Part shown: positions 20,766 through 34,400 of the stretch, piece after piece | Numbering within the stretch: the first letter of the stretch is position 1 | Layout: each line of letters begins with the position of its first letter | Source of the DNA: Aptenodytes patagonicus | Lineage: Eukaryota; Chordata; Aves; Sphenisciformes; Spheniscidae | NCBI RefSeq assembly: GCF_965638725.1 | Contig: NC_134950.1 | Coordinates: forward strand, 81,456,657-81,520,656 | DNA: 64,000 nt | Reading direction: 5' to 3' | Program-made: the position numbers and the translations under genes | The notes under the pieces: generated by a model | Seen by the model: the letters and a program-made list of their open reading frames with translations, nothing else | What the model was told of the DNA's origin: nothing | Database searches by the model: none

Positions 20766-23700
20766 AGGAGGGAGGATAATAAAAGGAGATGGTACTTAAG
20801 AATAAATTATGGCAGCAAAACTTCCAGACCTTCCCCTTAATTTCTTTACTTTGTGAAATTATTTCTGTTTCTGCTTTTGTATCGATGTTTCTCCAGTACT
20901 GGATTACATTAGATAGCAGTGTCCAACCCCCAGTTTGAATTAGACAAAACTGAAATAGAGGATTAAAAACACAATATTTCAGAAATAGAAACTGGGTCAC
21001 ATATTAAGGCTTTCTCTGGGGTTTGCCAGAAAAATTAGAATTAGGATGAAATCAGTGCTGACTTCTTCACAGTTTACTGATGCGGGGCAACAATAAGGAT
21101 AGATGGACACGGCTTGAAGTCAAACACAGGTGTAGGTTCACCTCTACAAAACAGTAATGTCCTTAGGTCCCAAACATCCCGGGAGTAGAGAGATGTACCA
21201 TTATTGTCGCTCAGGAGCAAAAACTTAGGGATGGGAAGGCTCGAAGCCCCCACAGTCGTGCAGGAAATCTGTAGAAGAGGAGTGAACTGATTTTAAGCTT
21301 CAGAAGTGCAAGGGTAGACGTGCTACACGTTTTCTCCATATGGAATAGCATCAGCAGGCTTATTCATACCAGTATCAACCCAACCTATTTTTGGTTGCAT
21401 AATTTGACAATAAAGGAAGAGGAATAATTTTAGAAAAATGTGAAGCAAATGCATGGTTTATTCCTTTATGTGGAAAGAAATTCCTTTAGGGAGGAACAAA
21501 AGATTTTAGTGTAAAGATAGCATTACTTATTTATTTTAGATACCCAGCTAAGTGACATGTTTTCACACATGTATGTGGGGAGTCCTCTGCTACACTAGAG
21601 TTCAAAAGTAAAATAACAGTTCACAAATAAATTCTCATGCACACTAATCCAGTTAAAAAACCCTGATGATCCAATAATTACAATCTAATAATGGAATATA
21701 TATGAGATTTTTTTTCCCTAATAATTTTTATACATGTATTAATTTCTAGTATTGTTTTCTTTTGGTAAAATATCAAAATACAGGAAAAGAAAATTAAACT
21801 TATCATTTGAGAAACGTTTTGCTCTCCTACTCTCAGTCTTCGTTAGCTTTCGTCCAACGAAAAAGACAGCCATTGACATTTCAGACAATGAATGTTTCCT
21901 CATTATTATGTGCATGTTTAGCATTTTAAGAAATAATATGCAAAGTAAAAAGAAAAAAGAAGTATTTTAAAGTGGAGATTTCTGTAATCCACTCTTCAGA
22001 GATGGCAAAGCCTCGGACAAAGATTTTATTCAAACTTCTGTTTTCCCTCACTATTTTAATAAAGCAACATCTGAACAATAACAACAGATTTTCATCAGTT
22101 TTCTCCTGAGAAATTCCCTAAGATAGAAATGAAGAGAAATATGAAAACTGAAGTTCCACGCTGGATAATTCTTGAGCAGCCTCAAGGATCTTCACCATCA
22201 ACACACTCTACAGTAGCATATATTTGAAAAGAGCAGCTCTGTGGGAACTCGAACTCTATCCATCTCACCCTCCTTCACTTGCATTTGCTCCTCCACTGTC
22301 AGCCTTCTACCCACCACCTTCAGAAATATCAAAACAACATATAAAAGCACAAGTTTAGCATATTCGATGTGCCTTACCAATGCTACGACAGTTGTTCTTC
22401 ACAGTCCTGAGGAAATAATCCAAAGAGAGTTAAGTGGCTCCAGTGAAGCTGAGCCCCACCAACCAGTGCGGAGGAGGTAGGTGCACACCTTCCAGGTGCT
22501 CCTCGCTGTTGGGGAACTGCCCTGCCTGCTCAGGACTAGCACAATTTATCCTGAGAAACCTACCTGTTACTAACCGCTGCTATCCTCGGGGACCTCAGCA
22601 CTGGCAGGGCTTGCAAGGTTCCACTACAAGCTAAACTGAGATTAGCTAGACCCCATACAGTGCATTGAGGAAATAATCTTTTTCTAGAATAGGCCATGCT
22701 TTTGTTTTCAGGTAGAGACAAAATACAGATTCACGTTAAAGGCAGAACACCAATTATTTTCATTCATAGCTAGTAAATGAAATTACAAGAACTAGTATCA
22801 AATTTTTACACTTACGTCCCGTCGTTGTATTAACTGCACAGAGACACCAACGGGCTGGTATTACGGATGCTTTAAACAACATTTGATCTGACGGAGCACC
22901 AGCTGGAAAATACCTGCAACTGAGAAAACACTAACATTTAGCAAGATGGTTGCTAATATTTCTTACTCTCTGGCTCCACTCTCATCATTCAGCTCAAGCC
23001 TTTGGTTTCTAGGAAACATATTGCAACCTCCACCCATAGCTCCTCAGCAGATGTTACTTCTCAGATCAAGCAGGATTTCACATCAAATCTCAGCCAGAGC
23101 TTAGGAAGACTGAGACTCCAACCCTCCTCCTTCCAAAGGACTTTGTAAGTGGGGTGGTCTTAGCAAGTTCTGCTGAATCTGGTAATTTGTAAACGTTCTC
23201 CCCACCTACCCCGCCAATCAGGTAAATATGAAAACAAATGCTGTCTCTCTTTGGCTCTTTCTAATTGATGGGAAACATTTCCGCAGTGATCTCTTCAACT
23301 TAATCTTTACCTTGAATGTCTTCACATGTACATCAACAACAGTAACACTCAAGTATGGTACATCACCTGATGTCTTTTGACTAGCTTAATTGCACTTCTG
23401 TGCCTCACAGCAGCTCACCTGTTTACAATCCTGCTACAGCCCTAGCAAAGCATCCAAATAAAAAATACATTATTTGGCATAATAAACATGGGGTTGGATT
23501 TATTAGTCTGCCAGCCCTGCCAAGAACTCAGCAACTCCAGGAACCAGTTTGCTTACATCCATGCGTAAATATTGTGTTGAGACTAACTTCAAGCAGCCGG
23601 TTTTTGAAGCTGCGACCAGTCTGTTTTGAGGACCAACGCAAGGTTTGGAGGCAGTCATGCTGAAAGCACAAATTCCTATCAGTCTGTCTCCAAAAATCAA

Positions 23701-26700
23701 AAAGACGCTGTCGGTAAAAAGCAATACCCCATCTCTTTTAGTGCCTTGTTTCCCTCAGTGCCCACGTTTCCTCCACAGACACCCCCATGGCACCTGTTGT
23801 AACCTGCGGCACGGACCAGGTTAGCGTTGGGGTGATGCTGGCTTAGGTCATGCCACCAAACCCGTTCCCCACGTTGGCCTTTTGGAGGCTTCAGCTCCTC
23901 TCCCGTCTGTGAAGACGGGCAGATTGCTCGAGGGAGGTTTCCTTGTGCTCTGAATACTTCCTTTGGCAGCTCTGGTGGAAGTGCCAAAGGGAGGCCCAGC
24001 ACCCACAGAAACATCCTCTATGCGTCTCAAAAAAAGAGCTTTTCCAAGCCGTTCAACAGAGAAAGAAAGGAAGGAAGCGAGATGGCTCTTATGTTTAACA
24101 GCGTGGTATCGCCTCGACTGCTTGTACTGCCAGGTAACGATACGCTGCTCCATCCTTGCATGTGCTGCCAGCACAAACCTACAAAGCAATGGGTGAGGAG
24201 CCAAATGGCTGCAGAAAAACCCATCTGATGTGCAACCGAGAATTTATAAAACCCTTGAATCACTGAAACCGCTTAAGTTGCCAGTTTGTGGGAATACACC
24301 AGGAAGGTGCATAAACAGCGTCCATGCCTTACCAACAAATGCTATCTAAGCCTCAGATTCTCGTCTGGTAGATTTTTACAGGCAGATAAACTAAAGAAGA
24401 GAGAAATAGCCTCAGAATTTCAAAAGTGAGTGCATAGATGTCAGATGGGTAAAAATAAAACATAAACAGGCTTCTTGTTAATCAGAAATTTCAGATACCT
24501 AAACAATGTAAGCAACCAAAACTAAATATTTTTTTATTTTATTTTGTCAAAGAAACCAATGCTTTTGTTCTGACTAGATTTCAGTTTTAAGAATACTGGC
24601 AATAACTTCCAGTGTGTTGGGAATTTTTTCCTTAGGTTAAATTATTGAATGTGAGAAGGACACGTAACACTCACTGAATCTTCATACTAATTTTACTATT
24701 GCACATGAATCTCATTAAATCTCAATCTCAGAATTGTTTATAAATGAAATGGCTTACAAAACTTAATGAGGCAAACTGGGGGCACCCGATGCTATAGTCA
24801 TTCCAAAAATTGATTTCTTCAAGGGAAGCTCTGTCTGCATAGGGACAGGTGGGATCTGCTCTGGATATTTTAATTTCCTGCCTTGTCAATTCCAGCAATA
24901 AATTTTGATGAGATACTGATGATGATAATGACTAATAATTCTGGGCTATTTGCTTTAAGATTATAATCTTTATTTCTTTGTTTTTATTACAAAGTTTATA
25001 AATACCAGCATTTAACTTCAATTATGTTAACTGGTATCTTTTCTAGATGAAAGATTTGAGGCTGTCCTCTTACAAATGCCATGAAAACAGCTTTTTTTTG
25101 ATAATTTGAAAGCATTTGTCAGACTTACTCTATGGCCTTTCTTCACATTGTTTTAATTTGATTTGCACACTGAAGCAGAAACGACAAGAAACCCTGTTTG
25201 CCACGTACAAGCTGTGTTACTGAAAGAACTGAGAAACCAGGCATAATCTATTTTAAATCCGTAACTGTGCCGAAGCGGACTAGGCTTGGTGGGAGCCTCT
25301 ATGCTGAGAAGATAAACGGCTGCAGCATCATCTTAGGGAACCATGTAACAGTTTATGTCCAATTAGGTGCACCTTTTTGTGGTAGCTTATTGTCAAGCTG
25401 CATGGAGATTAAATAAATTGAACCACAGTCTCAACAGCAGTTGTAAAAGTGAAAAATTCGATGGCAAACACAGTGTCTGCTCTGTATTAGCCTGATGCCT
25501 TGCTTGGAAAGCTCAAGCCATATAACGCTGTTCTTTGAGGGAAAGGATGAAAGCGTTAAGCTTACGTGAGAGAAAACAGTTTTCATCTCTGAGGTCCCCA
25601 CAGAACCACTACAGCTGTGGGAGCGAACGGATTCATTTATTCTCCATTAATAAGCCAATAAGGTAAACTCTGAACAGAGGATAAAAAAAAAGCATGAATT
25701 TTCAGAATCAAACATTTTTTCTTATATTGAAATACCTGTTGTTTCCCTCTAGTTAGAATTAGGAGTTTTCAGGTTTGGTTTTTTGTTTTTTTTTTTTGCT
25801 AGTCAAAGTTACTGCTGCCTGCATCTTTGTTAACATATTTCATATAAATTAAAAAGAAGAAATGTGGTAAATAAAGTAAATCTTTATTCTTGTGACAGAA
25901 ACAAAGCAAGTATATTTGATGAATCGGTTCTTACAGATGAGCTGAATCTTCATCCAAAAAAATTTTGTTCCCCTCTAGTTAGAACTAGTTTTTTAATTTT
26001 TCTGCTCTTCGAAGTTACTAGAGCCAAATGTCTTCCTGAGCTTTTATGATGAGTTCAGGCTGGGAATAACGCAAATGCTCCCCACCAGCTGCAGGGTCTC
26101 AAGGAAAAATGCAGTTCTTCCAAAATACAAGTCCTACCCTAAGAAATAACATTCTGTTGAGCAGATCAGTAGCCACACTAACTGAGTAGGAAACAAAAAA
26201 TTAACTGAACAGAGCCCTTAAACTTTGTGAATGCAAATACTTAAGAAATTGATAGGCAATAAGAGTAAAAAGTTAATCCTACGGAGCTGTCATGCTGCAG
26301 GTAAAGCCAGCTCGGAAGCTTTTGGTTTGGGAACAGCCACATACAGCAGTATCAGAGTAAGGGCCTTTCTTTGCACAAAGACATAACCGAAGACAGGCGT
26401 CATCAGCATGAACGTTGCTGGTAATATATATCAGCTGTGATCTCAGAGGTGTCTGGAGGTGGGAGAACAGTTTAATCTCCTTTCTTCCCAGTTTAGCTTC
26501 TTTGCAGAAGCAGCCAGTCAGGGAGCTATTTATTACTAATTCTGATTACAGATATCCTTCTGCTATGCACTGGGCTAACCCCACCAGTTAGAGATCAGCA
26601 AGAAGCCGCTGGGCTTTGTATCACCCGTGACATCTGGTTCACATGATGTTTTCTTGAAAGACTGTAAACACCTACTACTCGGACCCCTTTACTCAGTTAC

Positions 26701-28108
26701 GTTTTTACTTTTCATTCATGCCTTCTTTTAAAGTAAAAAGTGTGTATCATACACTGCCTCACCTCATGCGGAAATACAAGCTCGTTACAGACAGACAGGG
26801 ACTCGGACCCTGGACATTCACCTGCTGAAGCACATCATATATATGAGGTTTGCTTCGAAGTGCTGTTGAAGAAACCAAATAGCCTGTTTTGTTGGCCAAA
26901 GGGCTTTCCCCCACCGTTTCCCTGCTAGTGAGCGGTGCTAATCCGTGGCGTTTGAAAGGGAAAAAAGGTTTCAGAACGGTGACAAAGTGGGAGCTCAATT
27001 TATACATGCATTATTCCTCTCAATCTAATCTCCAAATACCTTCCGTAAAAAGCATGCGCCTGACATCTCTACAGCTGGCAAACCGTCGGGTCTGCATTAT
27101 GTGATTTAATGAATTATTCGCTTTAAAGTAAGCGCTCCCTCAAAGCATTCAAATTCTGTACAATCGTTTTCCTTAGCTGCAGTATTTATTTCAAAGTATG
27201 AATCCTACACAGGCTAGTTGTGTTCCCGAAAAGTTTCGCGTACATCGCTGTAATCACGGCTCTCGGGACCCCCCCAGTTTGTGCCGAAGGACTAGTGGCA
27301 GCCTCTCCCTCGCCTGCCCCAGGTACCGCCGGCCCCACTCCCCCCGCCTCTCCCACCCGCGGGTGGCCTTGCGGCGGGCGATCTCTCCGCAGGGGAGCGC
27401 AGCCACCGCCGAGAAGCAGGGCGCGCCGCTGGAGCGGGAGGCACGGCGGCCCAGCGGGCCCGCTGCGGGGCCTGGCGGTGCCCGGCGGTGCTCGGCAAAT
27501 TCGGGTTTCCCACCTGTCAGCTGCCGTTCGGTTGCGCGGCGCGCAAGCGGCAGCGGCGGCGGCTGCCCGCTCCCCCCCGCAAAGCGCTTTTACAACGCGC
27601 CCCTGATGTCAGCGCGCTAAGCCGGAGCCCCAAATCTTCTCGAAGAGATGCTGAGCGGATTACGGGCCAGGAGTTTGCTAGCTGCCTCCTCTCCCCAGAC
27701 CTGCCCCGCTTGCCGGCAGCCTCTCCCCGCTCACCGCAGCCGCCGCTCTGCCGGGCCGGCGGCGGTGAGCGGACCCGGACCGGGCCCCCGGGTGAAACCC
27801 CAAGCGCAGCATGCCCCGGCCCGGGGGCGGCCGGTCGCCGGGCTGCTGCAGGGCGACCCGCGGGAGGGGCCTGAAACTCGCGTGAGGGGGGGCGGAGGGG
27901 TCCCCTGCCCGCCGCGGGTTTGCACGGGGAAGAGCCGCGGCTCCCGGCGGGCGGGCGGGGGCTGCCGGGGGCGCCGGCCGCCGTGAGCGCCCCCCCGGGC
28001 AGAGCCCCGCGGCCGGCAGGCGAGGGCGGCCCGGCGGAGCCGCTGCCCGCGGGGCCGGGCGCCGCTCGGGTAGGAGGGGAGTTCCCGCGTCCCGGCGCCG
28101 GGGCCAGC

Positions 28109-28537
28109 ATGGTGCTGCTGTCGGGGGACGGGGAGCAGGTGGCCGGGGAGCGGGTCTGCCCCGCGCCGGCGGCGGCGAAGGAGATGCCCAGCGCCGAGAC
28201 GGAGAGCAGCCCCGAGCAGGGGGCGGCGGGGGCTGCCGCCGAGGGGCTGGACGGGGAGGACGAGGAGGAGGAAGAGGAAGAGGACTGCGAGGACTACGAG
28301 GACTTCTCCGAGCTGCCCGACACCTGCAGCATCGCCTCGGACGACTCCTTCTACCCGCCGGGGGGGCTGGAGGACGAAGACGAGGACGTCTGGTCCCTGG
28401 AGCGGGGGGAGCGCCACAGCCCCGAGCCGCTCAGCCTCTTCCGAGCCTGCTGCACCAACAACGCCGTCGTGCTCAAGGCGCTCATCCGCCAAGGCCCCGA
28501 GGAGGAGCAGGTGCGGGAGACCGACCGCAACCGCCGG
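28109..28537 (+). CDS. ANKRD33B: ANKRD33B coding exon 1 (ankyrin repeat domain-containing 33B)
   Basis: The ATG at 28109 has a strong start context (A at -3, G at +4) and no in-frame ATG upstream in the exon. The 143 codons give an N-terminus MVLLSG, a long acidic tract (DGEDEEEEEEEDCEDYEDF), then LPDTCSIASDDSFYP. That last piece matches my recollection of the conserved N-terminal region of ANKRD33B. The exon continues with LFRACCTNNAVVLKALIRQGP, the start of the first ankyrin-type helix pair, and ETDRN. CGG is followed by GTGAGC at 28538, a good splice donor in phase 0, exactly where the ankyrin repeats should continue. ANKRD33B is a poorly studied ankyrin protein; its paralogue ANKRD33 (panky) is a photoreceptor transcriptional cofactor. 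Exon 2 was not found in the following 35 kb. ANKRD33 is the alternative. Confidence 0.85.
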
Positions 28538-28543
28538 GTGAGC
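28538..28543 (+). other. ANKRD33B: Splice donor of ANKRD33B exon 1
   Basis: GTGAGC directly after codon 143; the intron is phase 0. The reading frame stays open to 28696 by GC composition, but family similarity stops here. Confidence 0.8.
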
Positions 28544-30250
28544 ATCCCGCGCCGCGCCGCGCCCCCCCGCGCCGTCGGCCCCGGGAGCCGCGGGCATCCC
28601 CGCGGAGGGGAGAGCATCTCCGCTGTCGCGCCGCCCCCGAGCTCCCCCCGTGGAGCGGAGCCGGGTGGCGGGGACAGGCGCGTGTGGGTTGGGTGACACC
28701 GCTTTCATTTGCAGGGGCGCTGGTCTGCAGTCCCGTCGAGGACGGGACCCCATGCAGCGGGGACGGGAGCAGGGCGCGAAGCTTCGCTCTGCTAGGCGTG
28801 ACTTTTCGCCTTTGGCAAAGGACGGGTCGGGTTTATGGGAAGAGAGAAAGGTTGAGATTCCAGTTTTCCCGCCATCAGTTTTGAGTTGGGTCTTACTTTC
28901 CCGCAGTTTACTGGGGAGAGAGAGCGGCTTCGCTGGTAATGGTTGTGTTCAGCAGGGCTAAACCTTCCTCTTTGCTGGCCACTCCATCCCCTGCAGTACT
29001 GCACGATTTCCACCTTGAGAATTTGAACAACTGATCAAAGATTGTGTTTTCTTTTTTTTTTTCTTTAGCTCCCCCAAAAATGTAGGTTGCTCCCGGTTCC
29101 TAGAATGCCAAGCAGGGCTCAGGGTATTCCTGTGCTAAAACCAGGCTTTTCAGAGTTCTGCTGGTATTTGTTTTGTTGCTGGTGATCTGTTTTGGGGGTG
29201 TGTGTCGGTACAAGGTTTGTGGTTCAGTTTTTGCCTGTTACTTAGTTAATTGCTGGGACAGAAGTGTACTTCACTAAATCAGAAGGTGAAAACTTGGGAA
29301 AGATTTCCTGGGTAATGTGTAGCTGGGACGTTTGAGCAACAACATTGGAGATTAGCAACAGCAACTCCTCTCACTAGTATTACTACAATTTATATTAAAA
29401 CTAAGAAAGTTTTACTTGTAGTTTGCATAAACAATGTCCAAAAAATTTATATGATTAGTCTATGACAGGAATGTTTTGAAAGAAAGCCTAACTCATTTTA
29501 ATCGGGCAAGTGACTTGTACGTTCTGGCAAAATAAGCGGTCTTTGCATCAAAAATAATGCAGTAATTTGGATTTGGGGCTGTTCGGAGAGGGGCTTTTTT
29601 TGTGTCTTAGATGTATATACTTGTAGGATTTTTCCTACAAACTATCTTTATTTCCCCACCAAAGGATTTTTTTTAATACAGATTTTTAGTGATCTGATTT
29701 ACAGTAAGCTTCTGCAAAAGATGCAAATAGAAAAAGTTGTATTAACACAACTGAGGGGGCAGCAACCTATGGCATGGGAGTGGGAACCAGCAGCAGAGGG
29801 TAGAAATGTTTTAAATCAACTTTTCTGCCCAGGCCACCATACGGTGTAGTTATACTCTTAGTCAGTAACATGTGAGATCCAAACGTATGTTACAGGAGGT
29901 TTTGAAGATCCCGCAGATACATCTATCCGGTGTACGAGGTCTAGTCCTGAGCTGGAGCCCAAACCCAGGCCTGGCATTGCGTGTTGCGCTCCCCTCTGCT
30001 GAGGCCAGTTGATGCCTCGAGTGTATGACGGTGGGGAAGGTTTGGCCGCACCATACGTGTGGCATAGAAGACCAAGTGCCCCACAGCTGTCCTGTCTGAA
30101 AGGGCGGCCTTCCCACCCAGCAGAGGGTATGCGGATGGCTGTGAAGCTGGAGGCGTCCTCCGCCTCAGGGCTGGGGTTGTGCTGAGCTGAGTCAGGGAGT
30201 ATGAACACGTTCAGCGTAGGCATCAGCCCTCATCCCACAGCAGCTCCTTC

Positions 30251-30437
30251 TGCAGAGGTGATCAGAGTTGTGAAAACAGTGAATTTACCTAGTTGGACAG
30301 CCCTCCCTTCACCATCCCACTTCCCAGAAAGCAAGTTACTCTTCGTTATCTCTTCAGCTTCCCAGAAAAGAAACAAAATTGTGGCTTGAATCCAAACTGA
30401 AAGTTCCTCTTACTTGTTCATACTGTTAAAAAAAAAA
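30251..30437 (+). repeat. Unassigned poly(A)-ended repeat, inverted copy A
   Basis: It matches the reverse complement of 31275-31473 along its whole length, with small gaps. The best core is AGTTGGACAGCCCTCCCTTC at 30291-30310, which is also intact in the other copy, and similarity continues to an A run at 30428-30437. Similarity stops after the A run. The family is not recognised. Confidence 0.8.
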
Positions 30438-31274
30438 GGAAGTTTTTCTCTACTTAAGCAAATACTCCATTTGCCCTGAAATTAAACTTTGACATCAAAT
30501 TACCTTTTCTGCATTTTTGATGAAAATAAAGAAGTTCTGTAACTCAGCAACTTCTGGAAGCCTCATTAATGATGTGGGAGACATGAGTTCAGTTTCTTTC
30601 TCTGCCTGAGGGGATATGAATCCTCACGGCGGTACAGAGCAGGACAATCTAACTTTTCCAGGCAGATGCTAATGGGATGGGAGCAACCTTTCTGCCGGGA
30701 AGCTGAAACGTCAGGTGTGACTGCAGTCCCAACGTCCCCGCGGCAGGGCAGGCAAGCCTGCGCACTCCTCATCCCCTCTTTCCTGGGATGGGAGCAGGGG
30801 ATCGGCCCACAAGCTGGCCGCCTGGCTAAACTGCAGCCTGTTCTCCACAGGCTTTAAATAAAATGCAGAAAAAACCCACTGACTCCTCTTCTGATTTTGT
30901 GCATCTAGTCCCAATTTTTTTCCCAGCCAGCGCCATTCAGAAAATCAGGGCAAATTCACATTATTTTGCAAAAGAATAGCCACCATTTTTCAGAGAACTT
31001 TACCTGACAAAAGGGAAGTTTCACTCAGCTCTTTTAACACCCTTTCTGTGGAATTTTTGCAGCTCTTGAATTTGCATGTCGTGTAAAATCATTGTGCATT
31101 ACCCATAAACAGAACTTCGTTTTACTGCCAAAAAGTAACTGAAGGAGTTACATACACCACTTGTGCTAATACAGTTTTTCAATTGCTGAAATCTGTACTG
31201 ATGGCTTTCAGCATCTTCCTTCACCAGGATAATGTTTGTTTACAATGCTATCTGGTATGCATTTATTGGAAAGC

Positions 31275-31473
31275 ATCTTTTCGTTTTTTTTTTTTTTTTA
31301 CACTGTGAATAAATAAGATGAACTTTTGTTTCTTCGAAGATCTTATTTCTTTTCTGTGAGGCAGGAGGGAGAAGGAAGAATAACTTGCTTTTTGAGAAAT
31401 GGGATGGTGAAGGGAGGGCTGTCCAACTGAGTATATTAACTGTTTTCACAACCCTGATCTGATAACCTCTGTT
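31275..31473 (-). repeat. Unassigned poly(A)-ended repeat, inverted copy B
   Basis: This is the minus-strand partner of 30251-30437. On + it begins with a 15-T run (31275-31289), the complement of a poly(A) end, and runs to about 31473. About 840 bp separate the two copies. Both being open-framed in the same way is a consequence of their similarity, not evidence for coding. Confidence 0.8.
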
Positions 31474-34400
31474 AAGTATGTACAGTAAAGTTTCATTTTC
31501 ATAATTTAAAAATTAATTTTTTTCAAAATAGACAAGGCGTGTAACAGGTTATGGTGGTAAGACAATGCCATATTTTGATCCTCAAAGTAATTAAACTCAA
31601 ATCTCAAAGCATAATATGATGAAGAAACTTCCTGATGGTTAAATTCTTTAAATGAATTTGGGCACAACCAGCTGGAGTTTTGCCATTGTTTTGTTTTTAA
31701 ATTTTGACCTTGGCCCTAAAGCAATTCTATATGTATATTTAAGATTTGAAAGGAATTATTTCCAAAAACGCTAAGATCCAGAGGTAACCTTACTTATTTT
31801 CCTCAATCTTTTTTATCAAAATACATTAATTCTCTCTTTTGAGACAATTTGCCAAGGCCGGATAGTGGCTTTTTGTGACATTTCTGCAGAAGCGTATTTT
31901 TCCCGTGCTCTGTTCGTGAGCCGCAGAACCACCCAACAGGCACAGGTTTTCATTAAATTCACCTTCCTGCAGCAAACCAGACTCAACAACATCCGATTTA
32001 TTAGTCACCACATGTAGCCTGAAGACCGGTACCTTCCCTGTCTCGTTTCCATTACTGTTGAGACAACAACAGTTTATATATCATTGTCTGCATAGGATCC
32101 CCAAAGGGTTGATCCCTGCATCTCTGTTGCACTGCTCTCTGTATATGCCGTCCTGAAAGACTGACTCAGTACTGCTCGTTTCCTCTCCTTGCCAAATCTA
32201 ATACCAAAATATTTGGAGAACAACTATGACAGCATATAATATACCAATTGTAGATCAGGCAGGGTGGCCTCTCATTCATTAATGTTGAAGTATTTACCTG
32301 CCTCACGCTGGCAATAAAGAGGGATTTGCAAATATATATGAGAAAATAAAATCGTGGCTCCGGTGAAATCTCCGGACCTGGCTGAGACCAGAGTGTCATC
32401 CGATAACGACGCTGCTTTTCTCCACATGCTGTGGGGACTGGTTTTGCCTCCTTACTAGCCACATTTCCAGAGTTTCAGGTATTTGCATCTCATAAGCTTA
32501 ACATCACTTATTATTAAATCTTGCCTGGAGACCAGGATTATATATGCTCAGAAAGACAGAGTTTCAAAATCTGGTGTTACCTAGAAATGCAGAATGAAAG
32601 CAAATTTAGAAATTTGCCATGACAATAGAGAAGGCAATAAGGGACGGGGGAGAGAGAGAAAAGAAGACAAAGAACATTCCCATGCCAGACTGAAAATAAT
32701 CACTGCAGCTCATCCTCAGAAAGGTTTTGTGTTAACCATCTATGTGATATAGTCTGTATTAGTAGGTATTATGTAACTCTGTATTTTAAAGTTGATATAC
32801 ATGTGAGAATATTCTGTTGTAGTCTTTTTCAGCTTTTCATTTTTTATGTCATTGTTCAATGAGTCCTTCCTCTGGTTCCATAGATAACTAGGAACCAATT
32901 TGCAGTTAAACAGTTTATTCTTGTAACTATACCATTATATAGTGGCGATCGTACATATGTGATCTTCATTTTGCCCCCTTAAAAGGTGTGAAGACAAAAT
33001 AATCTATGTGGCTCAGCTTGTGAGCTCTTTCTTCTCCTTTTAGAAAATATTCCTAAATCCATAGATGAGCACAGTTAACTTTTCCCATTAATGCTTTATA
33101 CAGGGTGCTGTTGATCAGTACTGCTCTGGAATAAGTTTTCCTTTGAGGCACAATAGTTCTGCAGCTCCGTCACCAAATGGGCCTGGATTTGTTTGTTTGT
33201 TCCTCTCTCCTTTTTCTGCTGAAGGAGGAAAAAAGGGGGTTGAAGGTTGTTGTTGTTCCTCCTGATCTAAATTCCTTTTGATTTCCCCTCTCATGATGCT
33301 TAGTCCTGGGGACGGACAACAGTGTATCAAAAGCCTGGAAGCTGCTGTTACTGAATAAACAAAAATAAGGTATCGATGTCCTGGCTAGAAACCTGCCTGA
33401 AAAGCTTGTGAGAACGTAGGGTTGTGCCAGCCGTGGAAGTAAGCCCAGAGAAGTAGGAGCAGGAGAGAAGTTTCCAGGGAGGAGGGCTCACACCATGGTG
33501 TAGTGCATGAATTACGAAGATGGTTTCCGGGCTCTTCTCCTCTCCTCAGCAGAGAGGAGAGAGTTTCTCAGGAGGATGATTCAGGCGTCTACGTTATGCT
33601 CATGCTCTAACTGCTGTCCCCTCACCCCCTGCCAAAAAGCTTCCCTCTGCTGACTTTTGAGAGAGTTTGCATAGACTGGGCGCATGAGACTTACCGTTTG
33701 GGCACAATGAATACCTCCTGAAGTGGACACGCTGCGTTGGAGAGCATCAGCAAGCGACCCCCTGAATCAAGTGGAGATGTTTCTCTGAATGCAACCTAGG
33801 TTTGTTTGTGTGTTGCTGGTTGTAAAAGGATGTTTTGGAATGGCATCACTCACCCAGTCTCCTTATTGGACCCATGACGGCGTTTGAGGCATCAGACATG
33901 TCATACTGGTCTCCCTGCCCTACGCTGCAGACTTCCCCTCAGCAAGGCAAAGTAGCCCACAGGCTTTGTACTACCACAGCGAGACTGCTTCAGGCAGCTC
34001 AGCTAGTTTAGGGAGCATTACCCTTCAGAGTTTTTCACAGAGAGATGCACAGTGAGTCCTCCATGGAGTTGACACCTGAATTTGTCTTTGCAAAAGGGCT
34101 ATGCTCCTAAAATTGTGACTGGCTGAGAAGGGCAGGGAGCCAGTGGTCGAGTTCCCGCTTCCCAGGTGAGGGAATGCTGTGCTGGATAATGCTTTTCTAG
34201 AAAGACATGTATCACAGAAAGTGCCAGAGCTTGTATAACACTCCATTAACCTGTTTTTGTTCTTTTTTTTTGTTATCTTCATGATGCTAACGTGCAAAAA
34301 TAAAAAATTAGGAGTACATAATTTTGTGGTGGGGCATAAAGATCTCCCTGTCACATATCGCTCTTCAGTTGTCATGGCACATAGCATAAGTCACTCCATG

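Larger units (their letters stand above)
15083..27229. other. Gene-free stretch upstream of the ANKRD33B CpG island
   Basis: No ORF here has a recognisable domain. The sequence is mostly AT-rich intergenic DNA with a few GC-richer patches (about 15700-16460, 22430-22640, 23700-24200). Two diverged MIR/CORE-SINE-like pieces are listed separately. Distal promoter or enhancer elements for ANKRD33B could be here, but none can be shown from sequence alone. Confidence 0.55.
27230..28760 (+). promoter_or_regulatory. ANKRD33B: CpG island promoter of ANKRD33B
   Basis: There is an abrupt change from AT-rich flank to very G+C-rich, CpG-dense DNA, containing the start codon and first coding exon. Several GC boxes (GGGCGG or complement) are visible, for example around 27888, 27950 and 28025. 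No convincing TATA box lies close to the exon, as is normal for CpG-island promoters. The exact transcription start cannot be read. Long ORFs on both strands here are a by-product of the few stop codons in GC-rich DNA. Confidence 0.85.

Noticed and set aside
27517..28753. Long minus-strand and alternative-frame ORFs over the CpG island (up to 340 codons)
   Set aside because: They arise from the scarcity of stop codons in CpG-rich DNA, have low-complexity Pro/Arg/Gly/Ala composition, and lie antisense to or out of frame with the recognised exon.
29040..29075. Strong polypyrimidine tract followed by TTTAG, a possible splice acceptor
   Set aside because: The downstream sequence has no open frame matching ankyrin repeats, so it does not look like exon 2.
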